Source: Schistocerca nitens (lineage: Eukaryota; Arthropoda; Insecta; Orthoptera; Acrididae). From it: 64,000 bases of DNA. Within the stretch, counting starts at the first letter, position 1, and every line of letters starts with the position of its first letter. The stretch covers positions 126,726,521 through 126,790,520 of the forward strand of contig NC_064621.1 in NCBI RefSeq assembly GCF_023898315.1, read 5' to 3'. The position numbers were made by a program, and so were the translations under genes. This document shows positions 43,729 to 55,860 of the stretch, piece by piece. The notes under the pieces are model-generated. The model was not told where the DNA came from. It made no database searches and saw only the letters and a list, made by a program, of their open reading frames with translations.

Positions 43729-45454
43729 TGTGACGGATTTTTACGTGCGTGCCTGCGATGCACCAATGGCGACGGATTATAAGTTTCTGCTGCAATGCAA
43801 TTTCCTTTATACTTTTTGTTCACCTACCTCTTTACAACGATAGATCTTCGCACGTAAACTCCTGACTGCAGCTACTTACGAGATCACAGAAAAGCAGTGT
43901 TGAGGAAACTGTAACCTCATAGCTACACGCCGGAGGCCGCTATAAGTAAAATTTGCTGAAAATTGTCTATGTACTTTAAAGAAATGATTCGGAAAGGGGA
44001 TGTCACTCGTACTTTAAACATGAAGATCAAATTTAAACCTTCAATAGATCTTTATTGCCGTTAAGCAAGATCAAGTTTCTGCCAGAACTTTTACCTTTTC
44101 AAATTCCGAAACCAATTACTTGTAACATAGTCAATAATCGGCCAATTACTTCTGCACACGATATTCAGTGGTTGTCTTTAGTTAAAGTTTATGCTCGCCA
44201 TAAAATACTCAGTAAGAATATACTCAGTACCGCCACGCTATATAATTCAAAGTTCACTCGCGATTATCGTCGCAACGAATTATCACACCACTCTAAAGTT
44301 TTCATAAACAGTTTCTGGTCACTACCAGATACCATTAACACTGGACCATAACGCGGAAGTCACCTCAAGACTTAATCTTACACATAATGCGAAAAGTCAC
44401 ATCAAGCATAACCGCCTCCAGTCAAAGCTAGCTCGCGACTCTCCTCTCACTCTCCCACACTCCAAACCATATCTCCTCGCTAGGCGGCCAACCGTCTCGC
44501 TTCTCATTGGCTGTCAGCACTTACGACCAATGAGAACTCACTTCTAGGGCGCGGCTCGCGCCAAAATCTAGCAAGCACCAACCACTTCCCTAGGCTCATT
44601 GACGTCATCAAATTAAGTAACACAAAACTCTCTAATTAAATAAACAAAACGAAATGAACTATAAGCTTTGCTCTACATCTGGAAATTTATTATGTAGCCG
44701 CGAATGTTCTGACTGTCTTACACATAAGCATACGTACTTGGACATCCAACATTCAGTACTAGGGGAACCACTAGTGGATTCGTTGCCACGTTACAGAGTT
44801 GGAACACTTGCCAGTTCCTGTAGAGAATAATTACATGAATGATTTTTAATAATGCCGAACGTCCCACATACTCTCACGCACGCATTCTCATTCACACGCA
44901 CCCTAACACACAATACACATATTTACTTAGAACTCTTGAAATTATTATTGTAGAAAAGTCACAGAGGTTTTCTGAAACTAAAAACTTTCCAAATTTATAT
45001 ATGAACACTGAAAGTGTTATCAGATCATCGTAGATAGTCACTGAAGGTGAACTATTACATCACTATATTTATTTAAATTCTTGACTGTCGGAAAATTACG
45101 TTTTTTTATGGAATTTTACTAACTTCCAAAATACAACTGTTTTTGATCTCAGACTTTGACATATTGTTTGTTTTCACAACAGAAGGTTGTACATCAAATA
45201 TGACGTTCCTCGGGTTATTCCTTTACTAGTTATTAATATTTTTAGTTTCGTATAATGTAAGTGGCCTGCCAGCGCTGCTCCACTGCTTTCACACGCGCAG
45301 CTGCAACAGATGGTCGTGACGTCAGTCTGCAGGACACAACTCGTCCTTTACTGACCGTATAATACTCTACCGGCTTACATTGCAGCCCATATACATTCTG
45401 AAGTAAAGCTTTTAATAGACAAATGGGCGATCGCGCACTAGTTGCGACGCCACA
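43729..45454. mobile_element. Probable solo LTR inside the Tc1 element
   Basis: The insert begins TGTGACGGATTTT and ends GCGACGCCACA (TG...CA) with ACAA before and ACAG after. It has opposed CCAAT boxes near 44508 and 44530 and no coding domain. The frame at 44055-44351 is unrecognised. Confidence 0.5.
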
Positions 45455-46440
45455 ACAGCTTCCACTCTCGTAGACGGACGTATCTTGTTTCTTGAGAATG
45501 GCAGCCCAGTCTTTACGGAGTGTTGCAAAACTGAGGAGAGGTGTCGATCTCGGTCGGTGAGGCCTGGCACGAAGTCGGCGTTCCAAAACATCCCAAAGAT
45601 TTCTATACGATTCACGTCAGAACTTTGTTCAGGCCAGTCCGTTACAGGGATGTTATTGTCGTATTACCACTCCGCCACAGGCCGTGAACTATGGACAGGT
45701 GCTCGATTGTGTTGAAAGATGCAATCGCCATCCCCGAATTGCTCTTCAACAGCGGGAAGCAAGAAGGTGCTTAAAACATCAATGTAGGCCTGTGCTGCCA
45801 TAGTGCCACGCAAAACAACAAGTGGTGCAAGCCCCCTCCATGAAAAACACGACCACACCATAAGACCACCGCCTCCAAATTCTACAGTCGGCACTACACA
45901 CGCTGGCAGATGACGTTCACTGGACATTCGTCATACCCACACCCTGCCATCGGATCGCCACGTTGTGTACCGTGATTCGTCATTCCACACAACGTTTTTC
46001 CACTGTTCAATCGTCCAATGTTTACACGCCTTACACCTGGCGAGGCGTCGTTTGGCATTTACCCATGCGATGTTTGGCTTTTGAGCAGCCTCTCGACAAT
46101 GAAATCCAAGTTTTCTCACCTCTCGCCTAACTGCCACAGTACTTGCAGTGGATCCTAATGCAATTTGGAATTCCTATGTGATGGTCTGGATAGATATCTG
46201 CCTATTACACATTACGACCCTCTTCAACTGTCGGTGATCTCTGTCAGTTAAGAGACGAGGTTGGCCTGTACGATTTTGTGCTGTACGTGTTTCTTCACGT
46301 TTCTACTTCATTAAGACTTCAGAAACAGTGAACCTAGGGATGTTTCGGAGTGTGGAAATCTCGCGTACAGACGTATGACACAAGTGACACCCAATCACCT
46401 GACCACGTTAGAAGTCTGTGAGTTTCATGGAGCGCCCCAT
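45453..46440 (-). pseudogene. Tc1-like transposase, broken
   Basis: Starts MGRSMKLTDF at 46440 and is soon stopped. Recognisable parts: 45931-46137 with EQWKNVVWNDESRYTTW (first Asp present) and 45664-45927 with LMVWSCFSWRGLAPLVVLRG. Next comes FQHNRAPVHSSR, where relatives have D for N. The third motif is DVNRIEIFG, with Glu kept. Several stops and frame changes; inactive. Confidence 0.85.
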
Positions 46441-46849
46441 TCTGCTCTCTCACGATGTCTAATGACTAGTGAGGTCGCTGATAATGGAGTACCTGGCAGT
46501 AGGTGGCAGCATAATGCACCTAATATGGGAAACGTATGTTATTGGATGTGTCCAGATACTTTTGATCACATAGTGTATGTTGATTACATTAACTACCAAA
46601 GAGCAATGCTGATATTTCTACTATGGACTTTGTATTGGTGGGTGACTATTCATTGTAAGCAAGTCAGTATGGAATACAACTGATAGGCATGTGGTTAGCA
46701 AAGGAAAGATTTTGTTGCAATGCAAACAATGTATTTTTACCTTAATAATGTGACACCCAGTTCAAAGAAAATATATTATCGACTGACATCCAGTTCCAAA
46801 AATTATATAATCATGAATAATATTCAAAGTCGAAGACGTCCAGATCGTC

Positions 46850-46980
46850 TGCTTTCTCTAACCATTCAAACCTCTAACCTCCATCAGTGCAAACTACTCA
46901 CTTCCAACCTCCATCACTACTGGCTGTTCACCTCCAACAGCCACCACTGCTGACTGTTAACTTTCAACTGCTAGTGCGAC
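46850..46980. repeat. Short degenerate minisatellite
   Basis: CTCCATCA / CTCACTTCCAACCTCCATCA / CTGTTCACCTCCAACAGCCACCA-like units in tandem. Confidence 0.5.
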
Positions 46981-47071
46981 CAGCCACAGAGTCTCTTACA
47001 GAGTACCCACTGTGATGTCCGAGTTATTAATGCAGAGCGCTACATAGCACTGCCAACACATCGCTCGTCTA

Positions 47072-47257
47072 GAGTGGCCAGCATGTTCTCCGGATATGAA
47101 CCCTATCGAACGTGCCTGGGGTAGTTTGAAAAGGGCTGTTTATGGACGATGTGACCCACCAAACACTATGAGGGATCTACGCCATATCACTGCTGAGGAG
47201 TGGGACAACGTGGACCAACAGTGTCTTGATGAACTTATGGATATTATGCCACTATGA
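47072..47257 (+). pseudogene. Tc1-like transposase, C-terminal fragment
   Basis: A 61-codon run lacking an ATG: EWPACSPDMNPIERAWGSLKRAVYG, then MRDLRHITAEEWDNVDQQCLDELMDIM and TGA. The Glu-containing catalytic block is complete. Nothing of the N-terminal domains is adjacent. Confidence 0.8.
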
Positions 47258-47379
47258 ATACAGGCATGCATCAATGCAGTGCTACTGGGTATTAGAATTA
47301 CCAGCGCATACAGCAGCCTGGATCACCAGCTCTGAAGGTCTCGCTGTATGGTGATACAACATGCAATGTGTGGTTTTCA

Positions 47380-48690
47380 TGAACAATAAAAAAGGCGGAA
47401 TTGATGTTTATGTTGATCTCTATTCCAATTTTCTGTGCAGATTCAGAAACTCTTGGAATCGAGATGATGCAAAACTTTTTTTGATGTTTGTACTTATTAT
47501 GGCTATGAAACGCATCACATTCCCTACAGGCTTTTTGATATGTGAAAAATATGGAAAAGTTAAGTGACAGTAATTAAGATAGTACGAAGGAGAGGCCTGA
47601 CTGTTTTTCTGGGAATGATATACAAGAAATTACGCCTTTGTGTAGGAAATGTGTCGAGCAGACTCCTACCATTTGTTAGTAAAATTTTCGTATACATACT
47701 ACTAATGCAATTTTGTCTGTTGTTAGGTAATAGGAGCTTATGTGTCGATCGTGTGATCATGACGTCTTTCGCAGTCGTGACGTGTAAAATGAGAATACAT
47801 AGGTGCTATATTTTAGTTGGATGTGTACATGTTGTGGAAGACTGTCGTTTTAATGGAATATTGGGTAACGGCAAACAATTTGACAAGAATTACAACCGGA
47901 CCTGCAGCCCACCCGTATCGGGTAAAACAGCGGTGTTTACTACCATTATGGACACAGTTTCTCTTATTAAATGCCCTTCTACAACACATGAAAGCTGGAA
48001 GCACCATTGAAGACAAGACTGATTCAATTACTCAAAACAGATGATGTAACTTTAATTTGAAAACTGTATGTCGAGAGGTCCGGGGTTAAGATGCGCATCT
48101 GTGCTTGAAGGTTAAACACATAAGTAAACAATATGACAATGATAAGGCTTACTTCAAAGCAACCAACCTCTTGATTTCAATCGGCAACCAAGGTGCGACT
48201 GGATCCCAACCCGTCCCTTATGAAAATCTTATTTTCACTAAAGCCCTGATGACAGCTGGCTTCTAATATTTTCAAAGTTAAACTGATTGTCAGTTATTAA
48301 GACCGCTCTGAAGGAACGTCAATTACTTGTGAACACTTATTATAAGAGAACTCACTCGCGGAACCACAAGATCCAGCTAAAAATACACTAATAATGGCCC
48401 GGTCTTTCAAAGACAGCAACGCACAGCTTAGTACAACAGGTTGTTCAGATTACAACCGATGCAATTACAATCAAAGAATTGAACTGGTTAACATCTAAAT
48501 CTAACCACAAGGCCCCTGTTTGTTAAACGGCAAAGTGTCCCTTAGTACAATTGTTCCGGTTGTATTTACGACCAGGAGCTGATTAATTAGAACATTAATG
48601 GACGGATATAAGAGCTTCTTTGATTCAGTGTCGAGGCGTGCAGTAGCTGTCAATACCGATTTCATCATCTTGTAGTCAAATTTTTCCCGA
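47380..48690. other. Unassigned stretch
   Basis: Several overlapping frames on both strands at 47560-48040 but no recognisable domain. Related TTAGTACAA words occur near 48427 and 48542. Confidence 0.4.
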
Positions 48691-48696
48691 GACCTG

Positions 48697-49160
48697 GGTC
48701 TTCTTGCTTACTAGGCAGAAATGCTGATCACTACACCACAGCAGCACTATCGGCAACATTCCTGCACGAACTACCCAAGTCGAATGCCCTCCGGTTCGAA
48801 TCCCGGCCGTGGTACAACATTTAATTCATTTCTTCAGCTTCCATCATTATGGTAGATAAAGATGAGACTGAAATGTCTCGGGGAAAATTTAATTATAAGA
48901 TCTGTGACATCACCTGTGTTACAGGACATCCCCATTACGTCAGACACTGGAGTGCTATTCCAACGCCGGAGAGCCCAGGCACGTAGTAACAATGTAAAGG
49001 AAAAATAAGCTGAAGATATGAATTGAAATTTGTGTTGGGGAGGACATTCGACTTGGATAGTTCATGCAGCAATGTTGGCGATAGTGCTGCGGTGGTGTAA
49101 TGGTCAACATTTCTGCCTAGTAAGCAAGACCCCGGTTCGAGTCCCACCCGTGGCACATTT
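48697..49160. repeat. Inverted pair of a tRNA-like SINE
   Basis: 48697-48850 and 48996-49125 are inverted relative to each other (arms 130-150 bp, loop about 145 bp). The right copy has GTGGTGTAATGGTCAACATT (box A) and GGTTCGAGTCCC (box B) at 49090-49147. A main-family SINE tail scrap (TTAAGTCCCATAGTGCTC) follows at 49164. Confidence 0.65.
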
Positions 49161-49336
49161 AATTCATTTTTTAAAATTCCATGTTAAGTCCCATAGTGCT
49201 CAGAGCCCTTTGCAATTTTGCAGGAGCAGCAGTAGCACTCTCGTGTTTATCTCACGCACCCTGACTGCAAAATTGTACGTCAGTCTGGTGATTCGATCTG
49301 TTGTGCTGCCATTCATGAAGAGCATTCCAAGGAGTC

Positions 49337-49655
49337 TTTCCAGAATGAGATATTCACTCTGCAGCGGAGTGTGTGGTGATATGAAACTTCCTGGCAGATT
49401 AAAATTGCGTGCTAAGCCATGTCTCCACAGTATCCTTTCTTTCAGGAGTGCTAGTTCTGCATGGTTTGCAGGAGAGCTTCTGTTAAGTTTGGAAAGTAGG
49501 AGACGAAGTACTGGCGAAAGTCAAGCTGTGAGTACGGGGCGTGCGTCGTGCTTGGGTAGCACAATTGGTATAGCACTTGCCCGCGAAAGCAAAGGTCCCG
49601 AGTTCGAGTCTCGGCCCGGCACACAGTTTTAATCTGCTAGGAAGTTTCATTCCGA
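49337..49655 (+). mobile_element. tRNA-derived SINE, same family as 6440-7110
   Basis: Body words GGAGTGCTAGTTCTGCA and GGAGAGCTTCTGT, then head GTAGCACAATTGG and GAGTTCGAGTCTCGG. Terminal words GGAAGTTTCAT recur at the end. Confidence 0.8.
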
Positions 49656-49990
49656 GGGGTGTTTTGCAACAGGATAACGCTCGCAAACAGACGACTTTTG
49701 TAGCCCAACGTGCACTGCATAGTGTCGACATTTTGCCCTGACCTCCTTGATCACCAGATCAGTTTCGAATCAAGCACATATGGGATATTATTGGACGACA
49801 ACTCCTTCGTCTTCATCAACTGGACTACAACTCCAGCGTCATCCACAGCCAGCATTAACTGTCCCTGTATTGACCAACCAAGTCAAACAGGCATGGAACT
49901 CCGTTCCACAAATTGAAATGCACTTTCACAAAACAATGCAGGCTCATTTGCATGCCTGCATTCAACAATCTGGTGCTTGCAGCGGTTAGT
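49656..49990 (+). pseudogene. Tc1-like transposase, C-terminal fragment
   Basis: QQDNARKQTTFVAQRALHSVDILP carries the second catalytic Asp, then two stops, HIWDIIGRQL, and in another frame PQPALTVPVLTNQVKQAWNS...LHACIQQSGACSG. It abuts the SINE at 49655 directly. Confidence 0.75.
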
Positions 49991-50643
49991 AATGTATCCA
50001 CATTTCAAATCTGCAATGTCTTATCTTGAGCTTACGTTAGCCTCGGGTCTTGCAGTGTTAATCACTTAAATATGATACCTAAACAAATGTATTTCAGAAA
50101 TTTCATTATTATACATTAATTATTTCATGTTCGACTTTTTTCCATCAGTATATCTTTGTGACAATACACAGGATGAATCCGATCTCCACCAGTACAGTTG
50201 TAAGGCGACCAAATCCTCAAAGTCTTCAGATGTCACACCACATTTTCATTAATGTACAGATAATTGAAATTCTTTGTATGTAAATGAATATTTAAATTCG
50301 CCCCTGAACTTAGTCCAGCTTGATGCAGCTATTTGACTGTAAAAGTGCCGCAGAGAAAAGAAAGTTCCAGAAGAGTATTACACTCATTTGAGATTAACGT
50401 GAAAGGTGTACGTTCTCCTGCTGTCAACTCCTGAGCGCTGACTGCAGCAGTGAAAGGAACGACGGCGAGTCACGCGGGAGTGCGTGAAAAGTTATTGATA
50501 AAATGAACACTAGGAATATGATACCGAGATTTTAAGAAAATTGAGAGATTTGCAACTAAAATAACGGATTAAGGTTTTCTTTGAAGAAGTGTCCAACATG
50601 ATTGATGAATATTGTGCAAGGGGGTGCTGGCTTTATGTATTTA
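49991..50643. other. Unassigned stretch
   Basis: Nothing recognised. Confidence 0.4.
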
Positions 50644-50645
50644 TA

Positions 50646-51600
50646 CACTACCGTTTGTGGAAACTGCAACATCAAGAAGGAAACGCATGAATTCAATAAA
50701 TTTGATAGCACAGTTTATGTACACGACAAGTAACAAATGATTACCTTTTCAAATCTGTAATGTCCTTTGATCCCTACTATTTAGCATGTCGTGTGGCCAC
50801 CATGCGCTGCAATTAGAGCTACTGTACGCCGTGGCATTGAATCAGTAAGGTTCTCCTGTGGGATTTCCCTCCACGCAGTTTGTATCCGAGCCCACAAATC
50901 CGTGACACCAGTTACTGGAGGACCGTGACGCATCAGGTGCCGATCAACCATACCCCAGACATGTCTGGCGAACGTGCAGGCCAGGGAAGCAATGGTACTG
51001 GTCGCTCTTCGAAGAAGGCCTGTACATTCCTCGCAATATCTGGCCGGGCATTTTCCTGCTCAAATGTGGCCTGTGGAGATGACTGAACCAGGGGGGAGTA
51101 CCTCAGGCTTCACAACCTCCGTTAGGTACTGGTTGCTGTTCAAAGTGCCGAAAATACGTACGAGGCATGATCGGTTGTTGTAACCAATGGCGCCCCAAAC
51201 CATCACACCTGGTTTTTGTCCCCTATGCCGTTCCACAATGCAGCCCTCCAGGTTGCACTCCCCACGGTACCGCGGGACACGTATGCGGCCCTCACTGTAG
51301 GACACGTTGAAGCAGGACTTATCCGTAAGGATTACATGTTGCCACTCAGCACCCCAGTGACAGTGTTCATGTGTCCATTGCAGTCGGAGGAGCTTGTGTT
51401 TTCTGGACAATGGAAGCCGACATAATGTCATGCGTGCAACCAGTCCAGCCTGCAGCAGATGTCGGCGAACCGTCGATGCAGACAAGTTCACACCTGTTGC
51501 AGTGCTCCAGCGACGAGCCAACACTGTGAATGACGCTGTACGGTCCGTAATGGCTGAAATGCCTGGGCTAACAGGACAGAGAGGGTTAGGTTATGGAAAG
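50646..51600 (-). mobile_element. Tc1-like transposon, truncated at its transposase start
   Basis: One terminal repeat begins CACTACCGTTTGTGGAAACT after a TA at 50644. The opposite end was not found; sequence becomes unrelated between 51550 and 51600. Confidence 0.75.
50830..51524 (-). pseudogene. Tc1-like transposase, broken
   Basis: 51060-51524 has the second HTH (SASTVRRHLLQAGLVARM), then ILTDKSCF where TDESRF is usual, and PGVMVWGAIGYNNRSCLVRI. In another frame FEQENARPDIARN follows: Glu for the second catalytic Asp. WPARSPDMSGVW then lacks the PIE block. The first HTH is missing. Confidence 0.8.
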
Positions 51601-51719
51601 GGGCCAAAATAAGTTGCTGTCAGTTGCCCTCAACATACAAACTTTATTTATCAACACACAATATTACAACAAGGATGGAAGACACTCAAAACTTTAATCG
51701 ACCTCCTCTGATTAACCTT

Positions 51720-52050
51720 AGATCGGCTGAAGGCCACACTCAAAATCCAAGACACAAGGCCTAAGCAAGCAATTGAAATACAAGGTTTTTCTGAAGGTTT
51801 CACCCAACAATACCTTCTAAATCTTCAATCTAAACAGGCTGAAGGCCCTAGCAATTTAATTTTAATGGAACAGCTGGAGGCCGCGTATTAAGCAATAAGT
51901 AGAGTTTCAGACAAATGGCAAAAGGCCTTATCTTAAAACATTTCATGCAAATTCGGCTGAAGGCCCTGTACAAAAGCATAACAATCTTATGTCCTAAAGG
52001 CAAGACAAGAACATTAATTTACGAGATATTGATACACTGCTGAAGGCCAC
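51720..52050. repeat. Array of GGCTGAAGGCC motifs
   Basis: GGCTGAAGGCC at 51725, 51837 and 51955, GCTGAAGGCC at 52039, with weaker forms between (TCTGAAGGTTT, GCTGGAGGCCG, AAAAGGCCTT). Spacing is roughly 85-118 bp in AT-rich DNA. It may be the untranslated region of an LTR element. Confidence 0.55.
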
Positions 52051-52580
52051 ACATCAACTAAATAATTAAAACCCAAACAGGGTAATTACTAAGTAACACA
52101 CAAGGAATGGCACTCAGAAGTTTCCAAGGGTCGGCCTGGGATTGTAACACTAACGCCAGTTTAGGTGAGACAGGCAGCCTGTCCAACGACTTCTTAATCT
52201 GAAGGCAACCCAACCGACAGACAGCCGACCGACCAATCAACAAAATCAGTTGCGCTCCACCCAACCAGCAGAACGACCACAAGATTTCAATACAACGACA
52301 CACAGAAGATTGGCACCCACAACGAGCAACACCACCTCAGCTGTCGAACTACACGCTGAGCTGGGCAGCAACAACACGACGAGGAAAATACATTGCCGAA
52401 AATTACGTCAACGACCAGGGCAGGTAACCGGAACATCAACGGCCACAAGGCAGAAGATACCGCTGGTCAACTTCAATAACAGGGAATAAATTAAGTTAAA
52501 CTCCACAGGAAGACGGCTGGAATCTTAGCTGACTTAAATACATACATGTTGTGAGACCTTAACTTTTCCCGACGAATTCA
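52051..52580. other. Unassigned stretch
   Basis: No domain in the short frames at 52058-52489. Confidence 0.4.
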
Positions 52581-52582
52581 AT

Positions 52583-54912
52583 GTTCAAATAATTTACGGG
52601 TTTGCTGTCGGGTGACGTCGTCGAGCACCGCCGATATTTCGGCAGGAGCACATCCTGCCATTCTCAAGGCACAACTGCAAGGAGGAAGCAATGGGCGGTC
52701 GCACTCTAACTGGGAATTTCAATCTGTAACTGCTCGTCATTCGGCGAAGTTTGAACGTTGCCTTGGCTCAGTGTCTAATTCTAATTTTAATTCTCGACGT
52801 TCTGTGATCAATCTCATGGAGAAATCGTTTGACGAAGCAGCTTTGTCTGTGCTGGGGAAAGGTTTGAATTTCGCACCGTCGCCTAAGAGTTTGGCAGTCG
52901 TTGATTTTATTAGTTCTATTGAACAGGCTGTTTATAAACTACCTTCCGAGGCTGCGGAAGAGGTTATGAGGGAAGCTTGTCGTGTGGTGACTGGGGCCCG
53001 TCCACCCACGTGTAACATTACAGCAGATGAGGTGGCTGCTTTACGTTCTCTTAGAATGGATCCTGATTTTGTTATTTTACCTGCGGTTTTGTTGAACACG
53101 ATTACATTCAAAAGATGCAGTGTCTACTTTCTGATTCGGCGTGTCGCAAAATTGGTGCTGACCCTACTAAGAGTGTTGAGAGAAAGACTAATAACCTCCT
53201 GAAGAAAAGTTCTTTGTCACAGGAGACTACCAAGAGTCTTAATTCTTACTGTGCTGTACCACCTAGATTATATGGTCTCCCTAAGGTTCATAAAGAGGCT
53301 GTCCCGTTGAGGCCTACTGTTTCTAATATTGGTGCTCCGACATATCGTGTAGCTAAACGTCTTGTTAGTTTTTTGAGCCCACTAGTGGGTAGGTGCGAAC
53401 ACCACATTAAGAACTCCGCAGATTTCTTACGTCGATTGCAGGGATTGCGTTTGAAAGACTCTGATGTTTTGGTCAGTTTTGATGTGGTTTCTCTTTTCAT
53501 TCGCGTTCCTCCCTCTGATTCGTTGCAGCTAATTGAGGCTAAGTTTGGTGTCGAGTTAAAAAATTTGTTTCGACATGTGCTGACTTCCACTTACTTTTTA
53601 TTCAATGGTCAGTATTACGAACAGACTGATGGAGTTGCAATGGGAAGCCCGTTGTCACCTATTGTGATCAATTTGTTTATGGAGGACTTCGCGGAACGTG
53701 CATTGGAGTCAGCGACCTTGACACCTACGTGTTTTTTCAGATATGTAGACGGTACTTTTGTTGTTTGGCCTCATGCTAGTGAGAATTCAAACCCGCTTTT
53801 GGAACACCTGAATTCAATCCACCCGAATATTCAGTCCACCATGGAGGTGGAAAAGAGTGGATGACTTCCCTTACTTGATATGTTGGTAAGAAGGAAGACT
53901 GATGGACATTCTATTTGTAGGAAGCCTACTCACACTGACTTGTATCTGCGAGCTGTCAGTTGTCACCATCCAGCTCAGCGTGAAGGAGTACTTGGTACCT
54001 TGGTTCACAGGGCCCACGTTACCTCAGACCGTGAAACTTTGGCTGCTGAGCTATCACATCTCGAAGTCTCCTTTCGTCAGAATGGTTATAGTGAGAGGCA
54101 GATCAAACGTGCGTTGCGCTATCAGCCTTCTGTGCAACGGGTGAGTGACGATAGCAACGAAGTGGCACCCAAGTCTACGGCCTTTTTGCCTTACGCAGGA
54201 AGCATTTCTAACAGGATTGGTCGCATTTTGCGGAAATATGATGTGGAATGTGTTTTTCGACCACCTACTAAGATTAAGGCCCCTGTTGGTGCCCATAAAA
54301 GATGATCTTGGTTTGCGTAAGGCTGGTGTCTATCGTATTCCTTGCAGTTGTGGCATGTCATATATTGGTCAGACAATCAGGACTGTGGAAGACCGGTGTA
54401 TTGAACATAAGCGTCACAGACGCTTGCAACAGCCGAGCAAATCCGCTATTGCAGAACATTGCCTTGACACCGGTCATCCTATGGAATACAACAACACGGA
54501 GATTCTGGCTTACACGTCCAGCTATTGGGTTAGTGTCATTAAGGAAGCTGTTGAAATCAAACTATCAAGCAACCTTATAAACAGAGATGGTGGATTTTGT
54601 CTAAATGCTGCTTGGAATCCGGCTCTGTCTCTCATCAAATAACAGAGGGACAGAATTATGGCTACCTCACCTGTTGATTAATAGTCACTATCGATATTTC
54701 TGTTGTTGGTTATCTTTGATTGTGTGTTGACTTTGCGGTTACTTGCTCTGTGTGTGGTATCTTCCTTGTTTCTCCTCTGTGAACCGAGGTATGACATGCC
54801 CTTGCACACTGCATCCTCCTTGCAGTTGTGCCTTTGGCAGCGTGTGCTCCTGCCGAAATATCGCCGTTGGTCGACGACGTCACCCGTGAGCAAACCCGTA
54901 AATTATTTGAAC
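52583..54912 (+). mobile_element. Penelope-like element with inverted terminal repeats
   Basis: About 105 bp at the left (GTTCAAATAATTTACGGGTT onward, through GATATTTCGGCAGGAGCACA) is inverted at 54800-54912. One RT/GIY-YIG coding region lies between. Inverted terminal copies are known in Penelope elements. Confidence 0.88.
52612..54642 (+). pseudogene. Penelope-like RT with GIY-YIG endonuclease (broken)
   Basis: The enzyme would copy RNA at a nick made by its own C-terminal nuclease. Order: 52612-53202 N-terminal part (KGLNFAPSP; VILPAVLLNT where the ADKGNATV block is expected, so a deletion plus frameshift near 53080-53120). Then 53115-53864: LYGLPKVHKEAVPLRP, VSFDVVSLFIRVP (motif A), TDGVAMGSPLSPIVINLFME and RYVDGTFVVW. 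The catalytic box is YVDG, not YVDD. TGA at 53862 then interrupts the frame, which continues 53880-54305 (RKPTHTDLYL). A frame change near 54290 leads to KDDLGLRKAGVYRIPCSCGMSYIGQT, EHKRHRR and LDTGH, the GIY-YIG domain. Confidence 0.92.
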
Positions 54913-55285
54913 ACGCAGATGTTGTTGCTTGCGGTAATGTCCCAAAAGCGACAACCAGGATCAAACGAAGAAATGTAAACAATAGAGGCTCGATAGTAGA
55001 CTTTCATGTCTAAGATCGGTGGGCGACGAACTACGTAGCACTCGCAAGCAGCACCTAACACTCCAACCACGCGTGCATTCCGCCAGCGGCTTTGGCCCGA
55101 CTCCACGCGACGGGGACCTCCTTGCTGCTCCACGCCAACCGATCGACTGTCCAGGCCCAGAAACGGTGAAAGGACCAAATATACGTCAGCCGATGAGACG
55201 ACCAACCAATAGTCCTCCAGCTCCAATCTCCCTCCGTCGGACAGTAAATGAAAAAAAAAAAAAAAAAAAAACGAGGCGGCAGTAC
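54913..55285. other. Unassigned GC-rich segment ending in a long A-run
   Basis: The segment 54990-55250 ends in a run of about 20 A at 55251-55270, as a retrotransposed sequence would. No target duplication found. Confidence 0.35.
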
Positions 55286-55289
55286 CCTA

Positions 55290-55524
55290 ATAGAAGATGA
55301 CAAACAATAAATGGCATGAACAGGAGCCGTGCACGGCTCAATGGCCATGCGGATAAGATGACTGTCATCCACTGCTTCCACACACGCATCTCTATCGTAG
55401 CAGCATGCCCTGTCCGAGCCGAAATGTCACGATATGACAACCCCGTTTCCCGGAGACCGATCACTTTGTCCCGTTCAAACCCACTTACGTGCCGATATGG
55501 CTTCTTTTGTCGTGGAGGAGGCAT
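55290..55524 (-). pseudogene. Tc1-like transposase, N-terminal fragment
   Basis: MPPPRQKKPYRHVSGFERDK begins at 55524; VIGLRETGLSYRDISARTGH is the first helix-turn-helix, then VWKQW. After a frame change DDSHLIRMAIEP follows. Nothing of the catalytic core remains. Confidence 0.8.
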
Positions 55525-55860
55525 ACTGGCACTCACGGTATTGTTTCCACATTGTGTGACAGCTCTGCACTGAGCACACTAGGCGCAACACTGACCCTAT
55601 CGGACCGACACGAGAGGGCTCTGCTCGGTCTACGTATACCCCATCTCGCTTCCAAACGTATCACATATTGCTTGCATACCCGTCGCCACTTCGGGTAAAG
55701 TAGTTCCTCATCTGGTACCACTGTTCGTTCCCTAATCCCACATTGTCGGGCTACCATTTCTTGATGTGGAGCACGACGCAATGCAGCACCACTGCTGTTT
55801 GGTTGCATGCTTATGTATAATCGTATCTCTGTGTTTTTCTTATGTGATTCAGCGGTTAAG

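Larger units (their letters stand above)
43613..46575 (-). mobile_element. Tc1-like transposon split by a probable solo LTR
   Basis: TA at 43611-43612 and 46576-46577. Ends CACTACGTGATCAAAAGTAT and, inverted, CACTATGTGATCAAAAGTAT. From memory the intact relative reads GATGACAGCTTCCACTC where this has GATGACA at 43721 and GCTTCCACTC after 45457. Confidence 0.85.

Noticed and set aside
44055..44351. 98-codon gene in the probable solo LTR
   Set aside because: No domain; likely a chance frame inside the LTR.
52583..52690. Hammerhead ribozyme in the Penelope terminal repeat
   Set aside because: I could not find the CUGANGA and GAAA core elements in either copy.
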